Below are positions 14,430-26,200 of a stretch of 64,000 nucleotides of DNA, in pieces. Under the pieces are notes generated by a model. It was not told where the DNA came from, did no database searches, and worked only from the letters and a program-made list of their open reading frames with translations. Position numbers and translations under genes: made by a program. Numbering within the stretch: position 1 is the stretch's first letter; each line of letters begins with the position of its first letter. Origin of the DNA: Fasciola hepatica (taxonomy: Eukaryota > Platyhelminthes > Trematoda > Plagiorchiida > Fasciolidae); assembly GCA_948099385.1 (NCBI GenBank), contig CANUEZ040000117.1:2714001-2778000 (forward strand), read 5' to 3'.

Positions 14430-15263
14430 AAAAGTGCTGATATTTTTCAAGTAGCTGCTTGTTTTCCATATCTATTCTGCCCCAGCTTTTTAGACTTTTC
14501 CCTAACCCACTCAGCTGGTCTATTCATGTATGCTGATGGGACCATGTTGGTTCAGCTTGTGTCCCAGCTGTCGTGTCTCACCTACTTTAACTATTTTGAG
14601 CAATCCGGCTGTCTGTTAAACAATGCCAGATGTTAACATTACCCTTTTCCCACTTTGTGATCGCTTTCTTTTAGAAGAATCTGATACCGTTAACTCTATT
14701 GATCTTGCCCAAGAAAACCATGTGAAATATTCCAATGTACTTTCACAGGACAAATGGCACTTTTATTCACATACTGAGAATACTGTTTGAGTTCTGTGTC
14801 GATTAAACTCTCAAATTCGTAAACTTCACCACCTCAGTAACCTTAGGTCCATTCTTTCTTCCTTCACACATCAATGTGAAATTTCTAGAAATTGTGTCCT
14901 TTTATTCCGTTATTCTCCCCGAATTGCTTAAAAAGGACTACACCACTGTCGAAAATTGTTCTCTATCATTAGATTTATGCAAAGAATACCTTTGCTTACT
15001 GCCATATCTACTACGTTTCAAACTCTTTTCTACCCAGTCCCAAATGTGTACCAGCTGCATGTTTTCTTGAAAGTTGTCGCTGTGCAAAATTGCTGTATTT
15101 CACTTTCCTACGCTCAAATTCACAGATAAGGCTGAAGTTTTGTTCTGAACTCTTAAACTGCTGTAGATGGTGCACTGTTTACTCTTTTCCCAGTGGATGA
15201 ATAGAGCCACGAAAACGTGCACAAACCAGTGTGGTATCGATTGTAATTGTAATTGTAATAATT
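14430..15263 (+). pseudogene. CR1-like LINE reverse transcriptase remnant with 3' end
   Basis: The 3' part of a non-LTR retrotransposon open frame that copied its own RNA into the genome. In one frame, 14,527-14,541 gives FMYADGTMLV, the reverse transcriptase catalytic block usually written YADD; here the second aspartate is glycine. After a frame change, 14,720-14,840 gives VKYSNVLSQDKWHF and LNSQIRKLHHLSNLRSI. At about 14,900-14,950 it gives FRYSPELLKKDYTTVENC. These resemble the VKxLGVxxSxDLxW block and the SPVxFPGLLKKDF thumb block that I recall from CR1-clade elements of trematodes such as SR1. The element ends at 15,241-15,258 in three perfect TTGTAA hexamers, as expected for CR1-type 3' ends. 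Several stops and frame changes make it a dead copy. The 5' part is missing or too decayed to see. Confidence 0.7.
15241..15258 (+). repeat. (TTGTAA)3 LINE terminal repeat
   Basis: Three uninterrupted copies of TTGTAA followed by TAATTAG. CR1-type LINEs commonly end in short tandem repeats rather than poly(A), so this probably marks the 3' terminus of the reverse transcriptase remnant just upstream. Confidence 0.65.
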
Positions 15264-15264
15264 A

Positions 15265-15910
15265 GAATAATCGTCCTATCTTTGAACTTCTGGAGACATT
15301 TTAAAGTCAACGTTATCGGTCAAATTCAGTTTTATCGAGAATGAAGACTTTATTCTTCAGAGCAGAAGATCTTTATGCATGTGCTGAAGTTTTGTTGAAT
15401 CAAAACCAGTTACTTTCACAGTTCAAATCAAAATCTATCACACTTATCAGAAATGATAAACCAACAACGAAACAAAGGTAGAAAAATCGTTTTACCATAC
15501 GAACCAGAGAGAGTACGTTCGGGAACAACTTTGAAATGATTAGTGAACTGTTTAGTCGGGACCGTTCGTTCGGTCGTTTGCAGCTAAAGGAGTTTATTAG
15601 TTGCATTTTTGGTTTTTTTGTAGTAGCTTATAAATCAGCATACATTTATTTACGACCAGGAGATAGACACAAAGGCATTCATCTGCAAACGAGGGAATAT
15701 GTGAAAAAATGCTTCTCTTCCACTGTCTGGTAACATTTATCGAAAAAACCCAAATGCCGTTTTCTGAAAATCTGTTTCATCCCTAAAACATTGGACTCGA
15801 TTAGAGGCAAGCTGCCAACCCCATTCAACAATGCTGGTGATTCCACAGAACGAGTTCTCAATTTTTTTGCATGTATTCAGTTTGCATCACATAAAAATTT
15901 TAGTCGAACA
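15265..15910. other. No gene recognised
   Basis: Only short open frames of up to 68 codons and no recognisable motif. Confidence 0.5.
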
Positions 15911-15914
15911 TTTA

Positions 15915-16072
15915 ACTGGCGCTGGTTAAGCGGTTATCATCGTGAACTTTGAACTAAAGAAGGCCCGGATTCGATTCCTGCCACGGCTGGTCACTTCCCT
16001 GTTATACAGACTTTCATCGGCCGAGGTCCCTCTTCCTGAATTGTTGTACTTTCTTGTTTGAATAATAAAAGG
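15915..16072 (+). mobile_element. tRNA-derived SINE, family 1, copy 1
   Basis: A short non-coding retroposon of about 158 bases. It starts with a tRNA-like head: A-box-like TGGTTAAGCGG near 15,922 and B box GGATTCGATTCC at 15,967-15,978. The downstream body contains CGGCCGAGGTCCCTCTTCC and CTGAATTGTTGTACTTTC. The 3' end is an A-rich AATAATAAAAGG. A second copy at 48,283-48,432 shares the head, body and A-rich tail in the same order, which is what makes this a repeat family and not a lone tRNA pseudogene. Such elements are transcribed by RNA polymerase III and moved by a LINE; the partner LINE cannot be told from this sequence. Confidence 0.75.
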
Positions 16073-16079
16073 GTTGTGA

Positions 16080-19000
16080 AAAGAATATTTTTCTTATGGA
16101 GCATGACGAACAATCACATTTTAAAGCTTAGCTGCTGGATTCTCTCTATAAGTTGAAGTCGAATAAAAGAATAAAGGACATTCCTAGACTATCCAAATGA
16201 AAAAGAGAAGATTTTTTTGTATGCAAATGCTTTCTTTGATTCAATAGATTTTTACCTCATTTTAAGTGACAGTTTGAAATCTCGAACCGGAAACTCATTT
16301 ACAGGTGAGTAGCTCAACATTTTGTGGCAAATATCGCCATTCCGTGGACAGGTACTGCTTCCACTGTGTGGAGATTTGATTCGTATTGTTCTCCTACACC
16401 AAAACGTGTACCTCAAATCTCATCCGCAACAATATATTGACTATGCGCATAATTATTCTCTTCGTGAACTTGCTTTCTTCACTCTTCTTCCCTGAAATAA
16501 GTAGGATTGCGCAGCCATACTAACCTGTAAAATTACAGTGACCTAACGGAAAGGCTCTCTGAGTTGCTTGGGAAACGAAATGCCATAGGTGCCAGTGCGA
16601 ATCTGTGTACGAGTGTACAGGACGATTGAAGGTTTCAAACTATTTTGTTGAGTGAAAAGACGCATAACAAAAACATTTTCGGCTGTAATTGTCTGATGTT
16701 GTGCAAATCTGTCTTTGACTGGTCTGTCTGACTTACTGTTGGCTAGCCGTGTTTTTACGAAAGCTTGCATCCCACCTAAAATTTATCTTTGAGGTTGAGT
16801 TTCTGTGCTTTGTTGATGACAGTTCAGAATTATCTTTGTTTTAACTATTGGTTCCTGTTATCATTGTTTTACCTTTCAACGATAACTGTCCACCCAACAA
16901 AACAAATTTCTGTGCTTTTGTATCTGTCACATGCAATAAAAGATTTTAACGTTCAGAGTCACTCACACAGTCCTGCTGATCATAGTTTCCCACAAGTCAT
17001 CTTTCCGGTTAATTACAGTTGAAGTGTTACATACTCTAGAGGAAATAATCTCTAATTGCCTCAGCTAGTGTCGGGGACCATCGACCGAAAAAACTACCTT
17101 TTGTACCCAAGCAGGATGAGGTAAAACTGTGAGCTTCTTCGATTAAGAAACAGGTAGTTGCGTCGCTTCACAAAGCTGACCGATCTCAACTTTTTATCGG
17201 GATATTATTTAAATTAGTCCCGAAGACACGGACTTTCAGCGAGGTGAAGTAGTTTTAAGTCGGCATGAGTATAAATGAAACGAAGGAGAGGAAGAAAGTG
17301 AATTGTTGCATTGTGGGACAGTTAAGTGGTAGTTTTTTTTAATTTATGCATTTCCTCATAAGAGCAGAATAGCTTTAGGCGAAATTTGAGTGGTCTGTTT
17401 ACGGGAAATTGAAACATAGGCGTGGTCGTTGGGACTGACTCAAGGCAACCAGTAAACTGGAACACCGTACGGAAGACATCTCTGTCTACTTGCTGAACCC
17501 AAGGAATCAGGCTATTTTTATTAAATGTACAATTTGTTGTCCAGTTTCGTTTTCGTTTATATTCGGTTTGCACTCATTCCAGGAGATAGTGCTGAATCTT
17601 CCAGACTTAAACTGTGGTTGACTTACAAGCATCGAACACCTCACCGGCCACCGAAGTGGCATCCTCGTCTGAAAGATGATACCGTACGGTTGTCTGATGT
17701 TGAAATGCCCTCGATCAAAAAGTCCAGCTGTTTGTTGGGAACGTCATAAAGAGCTTCAGTCGCAAGTATAAAAACTGGTGAATTTAAAAGTTTTTGTGAA
17801 AATCTGAATGTCTTGATTTGTAATCTGGTTTTTGGCATATGTTTTCCCTTTTTTCTCAGAACAGGGTGAAATGGTTGGTTCGTAACGTATTTTCCTTAAA
17901 TGACTTTTGCAGTAAAGCAGACAATAATAGATAATCATATGGGTACCAAGCGATGCGAGGTATTTATTCAATATTTTACAATCTGATGGTAGAAAATGAA
18001 TGCAAACCGAAGGTCACGTCTGAATGTGCAGCTTTGGTTAATATGTGGTTTCTAAACGTTCTCCACAAGATTCTTGACATTTCTGCAGCACTACATACCT
18101 AAAACTTTCTGACAACTTCACAGAGGAAAACTAACCCACTTGCATTTTAGAGAGAAATGCATATTTGAAGTTCATCTCAACACCTCGACAAAGTGATTTA
18201 CAACACGGTAGGTTTTTTTCTCGCGTTACTATTGTAAATATCCAATAACGTTTGCCCATAATACGCACGGTGGTTAGAGGTTCACTTCGTCTGTTTCTCA
18301 CTCTTTTCTGTCTAGTTACGGTGATCAAAGCAGAGCATTCGTGTGCTGAGGAAAGACAATCTGCGCTGAATTGAACATTCCTTTTATGCCATGCTTCGAT
18401 TTAGTGAAAAAACGTACTTCCTCCTTGATATTTTCTCCATTTAGCCAACCAGATTGTTCTGTTGTTTCTATCAATAAAGAATATTTGCTGGACGAATCCG
18501 CACTTGAAAAACGAGGTGTATTCACCCTGTGTTGCTTGTTCTCTTTTTACAGTCAGCAGGATGTGCAATAGAACCAACATGATTTCCCTCAACATTTAAT
18601 AATTCACCAGCATCTACATGGTCATAACATTACATTGATTCTGACCCATTCCCAACTAAGGTTGTCTGTTTGGACAAAAATGCAGAGATTTATTTTACAA
18701 ATTACCTGTAAATATGGATGACTTTCTATACTTCCCTTGGACAGTATTAGCGTACTGTAATTAGCCTCGTGCCTTTTCTAACCTACGTACTTTTTCCACT
18801 GTTTTATCCATCCACCATACAGCCTACATAACCAGTGAGGTTTACCGTTCTGTCGAACAGGAACTACAGCAGTTTACATTATAATCATGCTGTTTTCACT
18901 TATTACGCAATAAATACGCAACCCTTGTGTGCCAGGAGCGCATAGTTGGGAATCACGGCAATGTAGTGTTCAGATCATCTTGAACCAACCATCAAACTTA

Positions 19001-22000
19001 GCTTTAGTGCCCGTTTGAACGTAGGTCACCTAATTCTAGTTTCATTTTATAGTTACATTCATTGATAGCTCAATAGCAGTGGGAAAGGGTTAGACTCCCA
19101 ATAAAATAGGGTAAGTGAGCTTTTATATTCCAACAACAAGACCCTCGCTATGCACATTTTTATTTCTCCAAACGCAGACGATACACGAGGATGTCTCAGT
19201 GAGAACGTGTGAATGTTTATGGCGTTAAACTATGCGTGCAGAATCAGTGTGTCATTTTTCTTGGATAAAAACCATCGAAACGTAATGAAACATTCAGGAC
19301 AATGTCTTGGCTGTTCAGTCGATTATTATATGCTTCGAATCCTGTCATCTTCGAAAAACATAAAAGCCGGAATCTGTCTGTAATCTGGGTGTAATTTATT
19401 GATCCATGAAGGAGCAGCTTTTCGAAAAAAGTAAATGCCATTTCGATTTATTCAGATCTGGGTTTTTTTCATTTCTCATAACGCCCACCAAACTGGCCTT
19501 TGGATTTAGACCGGAACATTTCGAATTTAAAATTCTCTGGGATATAATTTGGAAGTATTGATGGGAATCCAAATTTGGTGAATTCCAGGGTTTTGGTTAG
19601 AAAGGGATAAATGTCAATAAAACGTCGATTACATCACAAAATACTGCTTCACTTGCAGTAAACTTCACAGGTCGAAATATCTTATGTGTCGTATTAGGCC
19701 TGAAAGAAAAGAAGCAAGTTTCGCGTGAATAACAAATCGAAATAAAAAAAATTCAAATAAATGATTCTCTTGTACAACAGGAGTATTGTCAAACATGGCT
19801 GATTGAATTTGAAACAATAAGAGTACACGTATGAATATGCTATTTACACTTGGATCATTTGGAATGCGGCAATGCTATACTGACCTGATTTAAGTAAACA
19901 AATCTGCTGGGAAAATAGTACGGAATGTCCTGATGAAATTCAGAATTAAAAACAATTTCAGAGAGATAATTCCTTCGATCACCCTAACTCAGTTTAGCTG
20001 ACCCGAATTCTTCCGGCCAAGTTGACTGTTTTGTTCAAATCGGTAGATTTTAACGTGAACTACTAAACAGGCTTTGAATGATGCTATTCGTGAGCATGGG
20101 AATAGAGGAACATTAGTAAGATGAGAATGAGTTCAACCCCGATATTGTTCTCAGCCAAAGACAAACTGTGGCGCTGATCATGTTACTATTGTTGATGGCC
20201 TATTCACATAAGTGATTCATAATTCCAAGTTCTGTTTCACTTTCATCGCCCTACAGAACTAATCAGTATTTGTTCATCCTAAGAGAGTTTTGTTCTCTTC
20301 TTAATATAGAATTATAGGCAGCAAATCAGAAACATAGAAAGATCAATTGCGCTGTATCTTCGCTCAAGAGAAATTGGCAATCCACGAGAGCACTGTACGG
20401 TTGTACAGTCTTGCCTGATAGAATTCATTGCTGCAGTCACACTCAACAAACCAAGAACAAGTACAACTGGCAAGTGATCAACAGAAATCCGTCGAATAGC
20501 TGAATCGAACCCCGTGCTAGTTCACCCAAATAAACGTGGCCAAGTTGTTTTGCTTTTCTTGTAGTCCATCCATTATTTTAGCTAGTGCTTTGCAAATATT
20601 GGCGGATGAAAGATTCATACTTTCATCTATTTGTGATTATTTCTCACAAGCAACACTATGCTAGAGGACACCATTTTGAATTCTCGAACACAGTTAGTGC
20701 ACAGACTGAATTTAATCACATGGGTTTTTTTCTTCTGTTTCGGCGTTTTGCACGACGAACACGTGCACCCGTCATTGGAAGAGCACTAATTTAGCAAATT
20801 TTCAAGATAGAACCTAATGATAAATAGTGGAGATGTTGTCACGCTTTGTTTATTGAATCACAGTTCACATCTAAACGTTGAATATTCCAAGTCAGTCTGT
20901 TGTTGGACATTTTTTCTTCTTTGTTAGGCTGTACACTGCTAAGTCGCCAAAATCACAGAGAATCAATATAACAGTTCTGTTCGCTTTTGGTTGAGATGTG
21001 ATAACAATACTGAGTTAGAATTATCAATGTTACGATGAAAAAAACAGCGTGCTCTGCAGTTCTGCTTTACAAAGCACAGTGTTCAGTATTTGAATACACT
21101 TATTACCAAGATAAATTCAAGAAAACGTTTCACACACAAACAGACCTACTTCCCATACTTTCGATTCCAACACGATAAAGGGAGTGAATATGAACCTCGG
21201 AATAATTATGTTCGCCGAAATCCCGCTGGAATATTTTCTGCAGTATCGTATCAGAATGTATTTCAGTCAAGCTAGTACATGGGTGGAAGTATGCTACAAA
21301 AAAACTTGTAAAAGCCTGCACTCTCACAAACAAGCCGTGTTCTCGAGTTTGTTACTTTAAAGCTAATACGTGAAAGTGACTGATTTATTGCGTACGCTGA
21401 AAAAAAGGAATCCCTAATCATTTGCCTGATGGATGCTCAGTGATGTGCGCCCTGAATAGGTGTACCAAGCGAAAGAGAAGGCTGGGGAGTGCGCTTCTAA
21501 ACAAAATTTCTGTCATCTCCGCATTTCATTTCACCAATCCAGTTCAAATGAAAACACTGCTCTATCTCTTAAATCCTGGCTGTAGACTCCACGAGGTTAG
21601 TGTTGAAAAGAACTTATCACCTTTATCTTTAGCCCGAATTCCTTTGTTGAAAAGTTTAGATTCATTGATAACACCCTATAAACATTTCTTATTCTACAAG
21701 ATACACATCAAAATGAACGAGTAACAATCTCAGGAGTACTGGAAACATTTGTTCTCCGTAATACGAAAGATATTCCTCGTGTTTGACCTTTGTGCATTTG
21801 ATGAGTCATCCGTTTTTCCGGTTCACTCTATTTGGGTCACTACTTACACCTCTCTCTCCTTCTGCGATACACTGTGCTTAACAGGCCGATTTCCGGTTAA
21901 GGTAATGTGCGCTCAGAATCAATGTTTTTCTTGCTTTAAATGTAAATTCGTTAGTGATATAGAAGCCAATTACACGAGGAATAGGGTACTTTCCTGCTGT

Positions 22001-22440
22001 TCCCTTATTCGTCAAAGGGGAATACCAAAGCCAGGAAAAAGGCGGTTTCTTCAGTACGATAAATGTAATCGATTAGCGTTAATGAACGACAGAGGAACTA
22101 AACACTTTGGATACTTGCTGCCATACAAGACGGATTGGATGCAAAGGACGAACAGACGGCAAACGGATTATCGACAATTAGATTCGGGCTCTCTCCACTG
22201 AAATTCCGAATGCAGAACATACAAGTAGAGTTCCCAATATGTTCAGAATTTTTGCACCTTTTTTGTCTACCATATTTTTCATCTTTTATTTTACACCCCA
22301 TATATTATTTTCTGAGAGTCCAAGTCTACCCTATCCTCAAGGAATTCGTTTGGTTGGTTTGATCATGAGCAGCATTGAGTTTCTTCGCCAATGGTTAGTA
22401 AGATTAGGATCCAGATTATTCGTCTTCCATTTTTCGTATT
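16080..22440. other. No gene recognised
   Basis: AT-rich, stop-dense sequence. The longest frame is 150 codons (21,749-22,201 plus). It begins at TTG and not ATG, has a few clustered cysteines and matches nothing I recognise; one frame of this length is roughly what chance would give. A reverse-strand B-box-like string (GGGGTTCGATTC) at about 20,503-20,514 may be a decayed SINE head. Confidence 0.45.
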
Positions 22441-22449
22441 AGTGGTGTT

Positions 22450-23235
22450 TACTGAGTACCAAAAGATCGGGAATACGATCCAATTTATTGTGTTCATTGA
22501 CGGAATTTGGTGAAGAATACCAGGCTTCAAAGATTTCCACTACTGATCTCGTGGTTACTTGGTCCTGAATGTGAGTTTCATCCAGAATGAACATGCCTTT
22601 TTCTTGATCCTCGTGAAAGGCTACTAGGCTTCATGAGTTATGTCTTCTTGTGGGGAGTTTGTGTTCATACATGATCGGGGCAACCTTTCTACCAATTTGT
22701 CCAGCATAGTACTTTTCGCATACCTTGCATTTCTGGCATTGCCCGAAACTTTTCGTATCTCACTGGTTTTATGTTCTCTTCCGGTCTTAATACGATTCTT
22801 CTCAGGGTCTTGATTGATTTATAAGCCACGGTGATCTTTTGCGGTTGGAGGTGTTTAACGGTCATTTCGGGAGTTTTTGGTGTGTAGCTGTGTTATTTTC
22901 CGGTTAAACTGCTTTTCGTGACTGGTTTCGTTTCTGATTCAGTGTACGGTTCTTCGAGAGAAATTTCTTGGATATCCATTCCGTTGAAAAGTATCAAAAA
23001 TATACCTTTGTTCCTGTGATCTGAGTTTTGTCGTTTTGTGAACAGAGTTTGAAAGCACGGCTTCTAATGATTCTTTGATTGATTAATTTTAAAGCTCGAT
23101 ACCTGGTCCCTCTCTTTTGGCTTCTGATGTACAGGGGCCTGAAGTACTTCATTGCCATTAATTCTTACCAGTATGCCCAAGAAGACTAGTTCTTCCATCT
23201 TCATCTTGAACTTGACTACTAGCAGTGCCGTGGAA
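22450..23235 (-). pseudogene. Penelope-like element remnant, RT end plus GIY-YIG
   Basis: Reading the minus strand from about 23,235 down to 22,450 gives, across several frames, the 3' half of a Penelope-like retroelement. First comes the segment after the RT catalytic box (ELVFLGILVRINGN, like LPFLDVLVxRxxxG). Then comes a degraded linker. Last is the GIY-YIG endonuclease: CQKCKVCEKYYAGQIGRK at about 22,687-22,740, followed by APIMYEHKLPTRRHNS, SLVAFHEDQEKGMFILDE and a C-terminal EIFEAWYSS. The endonuclease nicks target DNA for insertion in living elements. Here the YxG-T block reads YAGQIGRK and the helix arginine expected before EHK is not seen. Stops and frame changes are frequent and the upstream RT fingers and palm are not recognisable, so this is an old 5'-truncated copy. 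Confidence 0.7.
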
Positions 23236-23239
23236 CGTA

Positions 23240-26200
23240 AAGCGTGCGCATAGATACATCTTAATCATTTCACAAACTCTTCGTGTTTACAACTAGTGGT
23301 CTGGGTAATATTTTTTGTCACCAACATGGATGATTGTAGCGGAACATTTGGGATAATTTGAGCTTATTTCTCTTTCCCTACAATCTAAAAAAGAGGTTGT
23401 AACGATGCTGGAAACCATATCTTCAAAGTAACAAGCAGTCTAAAAGATTTCCCCTAAGGGAACTTTATAAAATTGCTGGTGAATAGAGCGATTTGTTATT
23501 AAAGAACCGTTGTGGATTACAATAACAAAACGTCTCCACAAACTGAGGTGCTTCGATTCAATCACATGTTAGACAAGATGGCTCGAAAAAAGCCTCATTC
23601 ACTAAAACCAATCAAGATTCGACGTTACCTGTAGCAATTCTTATAGATGATGTTTGATGAGGAAGCCAATTGAGATGTGATTGTTAGAAATGATAAATGG
23701 ATCGGGTCAATTGGTCTCCTAAGTGGTATCCATTTGAACGAAAAAATGAGGAAAATTCGTTGTACCACTCAAAGTAGCCTAATGCATTGCCCGGCGACTG
23801 CTTGTGCGATTGCTGCGCTGTGAAGAAAATAGCTGTTCCACGGGCATATGTTATGTGAACCAACTCAACGTCCATCTTACCACGTACTAATTACTCCTTC
23901 TGAGCATGATCAAAAAAAAGAACGCTGCAGTTATACCATTATTTGGCATAGATTTATGAAAAACTACCGGTGGTACTGTGGTTGTTGACTTTTCGCGTGA
24001 ACATTTTCGGGGCTTCGGAAAAGAGATGCGAAAAGAGTGGTCAAGGAAGAAAAATTCACAACTGCGAAATTCTCTCACTTACATCGTACGTAATGACCAA
24101 GAATGGCAAACACTTTATTTTTCGATTTGATGTTTAAGAGTCACCTTGGACGTTCCAGTAGTCGGTTGTTCGACTCAAAGTCAGCTGTCCTGGTTTCGAT
24201 TTTTCTTGGATGCATGATAGATATCCACTGTTAATGATTGCTAACAGGAGTGAATTTAAAATCAGAGTTGAACTCCACTAACACACAGCGACTCGTTTAT
24301 TGGATGAGTTCCATCTGCAAATGATGTTGTTCAAAACAGTGAGTTCTTTAAATTCAGCAGCCAAACGTTTGCATTTCAAGATGTGGATCATAGACGAGTA
24401 GAAAGTAATGAGAACTCTCTGAAATGAGTGCTGCAACTTCCCATCTGTAAGAAACCGTAACTAGCAATGTTGTATGGTAGTATTCAAATTCTCCAAATGA
24501 TCAGAACAAGACTGTCCGAATAAAGTACTTGTTTACTTTTTTCGTGGTGTGGTTTGTATACTCCAAAACTAATAAAGCACAACTGAAGAACTCATAGCAA
24601 GGGGGGAGGGGGTGGATAAATGGGTTTTAGCAAATAACTACGAAATCGTAGGCTTTACATTAGGATAGCCAGGTTTGCAGAATGACGTTCGTCAAACAGA
24701 AATCAGAGGCTGCCTTTGTTCGAGCCTGGTGGATCGGTACAGTTGACCAAACTATAAACATCAGACTGTATGCTGTATTTTCAGCGTCCGCGGACATTAG
24801 GCGTCACACGGGACCATGTTCCATCATCCAGGGCTTTAATGAAGCCCGCTTCCAAAGGAAACAGGTTTACCGGAATTAATCCCGAGGCCTGTTTCAGTTG
24901 ATGGTTGTTCATTACCATTATGCTTTATTGACTGGGTAGAAAAAACGTACTAAAGTAGAAAAAACGGGTTTTTGATATTTGCTTATTATCCCCTCCATGA
25001 AATTCTTCGACACTAAATCTATGGCAGTAGTAATCGTCCACGAATACCCAACTTCGTTCTAATTTTGACAGCTTAACTGCATAGTGATTACCACCGCTTG
25101 CTCAGTATTGGGTTTTGTTAACCGTCTGTATATTTCACGGCAAGGTCGTCTGAGAGTTGACTGTCATATGCCGAAATTGTCGGTTGAGAATGATGTGTAC
25201 TTTTTCCCTATAAAATGTGGGACCACTTCCTGGCAAGTTTATAAATGAGTATTTCGTCAGACAAACTTTCATGGCTTTCTCCTTCAAGCTATAATACAAA
25301 GTCTCAACAACTGTGATTCCTTGAATTTTATTAATTTAACGACATTGGTCACATAAACAAACACGTATGTCAAAAGTTGTCTACAAAGTTTTTCTCAGTG
25401 GCTTGATTTCATTTCTTCTGGATGTAATTTTCTATTTTTCACTTTACGTGGGCAGTCTCAACTAAGCTAGACAGTGGATGGAAGACTTCTGTATTGACTG
25501 AAATAACGTCGCTGAGTTTTGATTGAAATTCGAGTGTACCAACATACTTCCTTCGTTCGGTAAGACTGAAATTCAGTTGCCTCATCCAGGCTAACTTTGC
25601 TACACTGAATACTTGTGTGCTTTCGTACTTTTGTTTAAAATGTACCCTTAAAAACAAAAAATGATTGGATCATTCTTTGTAGCCTTTGGCTTCAAACTCC
25701 TGGCCGGCCGCATTTGTATCGATCTAACCGGCTTTTATGTGTTTCATCGTTGGCACTCGACCAACATATGTCCGATTGGGTTGTTTTCCATTTCTGGTTT
25801 TATAATGTTCTAAGCCATTCACGAGTGAATGGTCAGTCCTCTCAACCTGTCTGATGCCGTTGACTCCAGTTTGAGTGAGATTAGCGTCCTTTGCGAACTG
25901 CTGAAGCGGAAGGTAAGCGAACTTAACCCGGTGAAATTTTCAGTGGTCCGCCTTATCGATTTGTTGGATCATTACCTAATGCGTATATTTACAACATATT
26001 CACTTAATATCTTACTTCTCCACAATAACACCCAGATAAAACCACTGGGTATATTTGACACCATGGAGTTCACATTTCCCAGAACAAACATTGGATAATG
26101 TACCTATTGTAAAACAAGTTATCACATATCTATCAGGGACAAAGGTACTGTTTCTATCGCTTTATAAGTGGATGAAATATAACACCTGAATCGTAATACC

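Noticed and set aside
21749..22201. 150-codon plus-strand open frame with several cysteines
   Set aside because: It starts at TTG, has no recognisable domain or splice context, and about one such frame is expected by chance in this much sequence.
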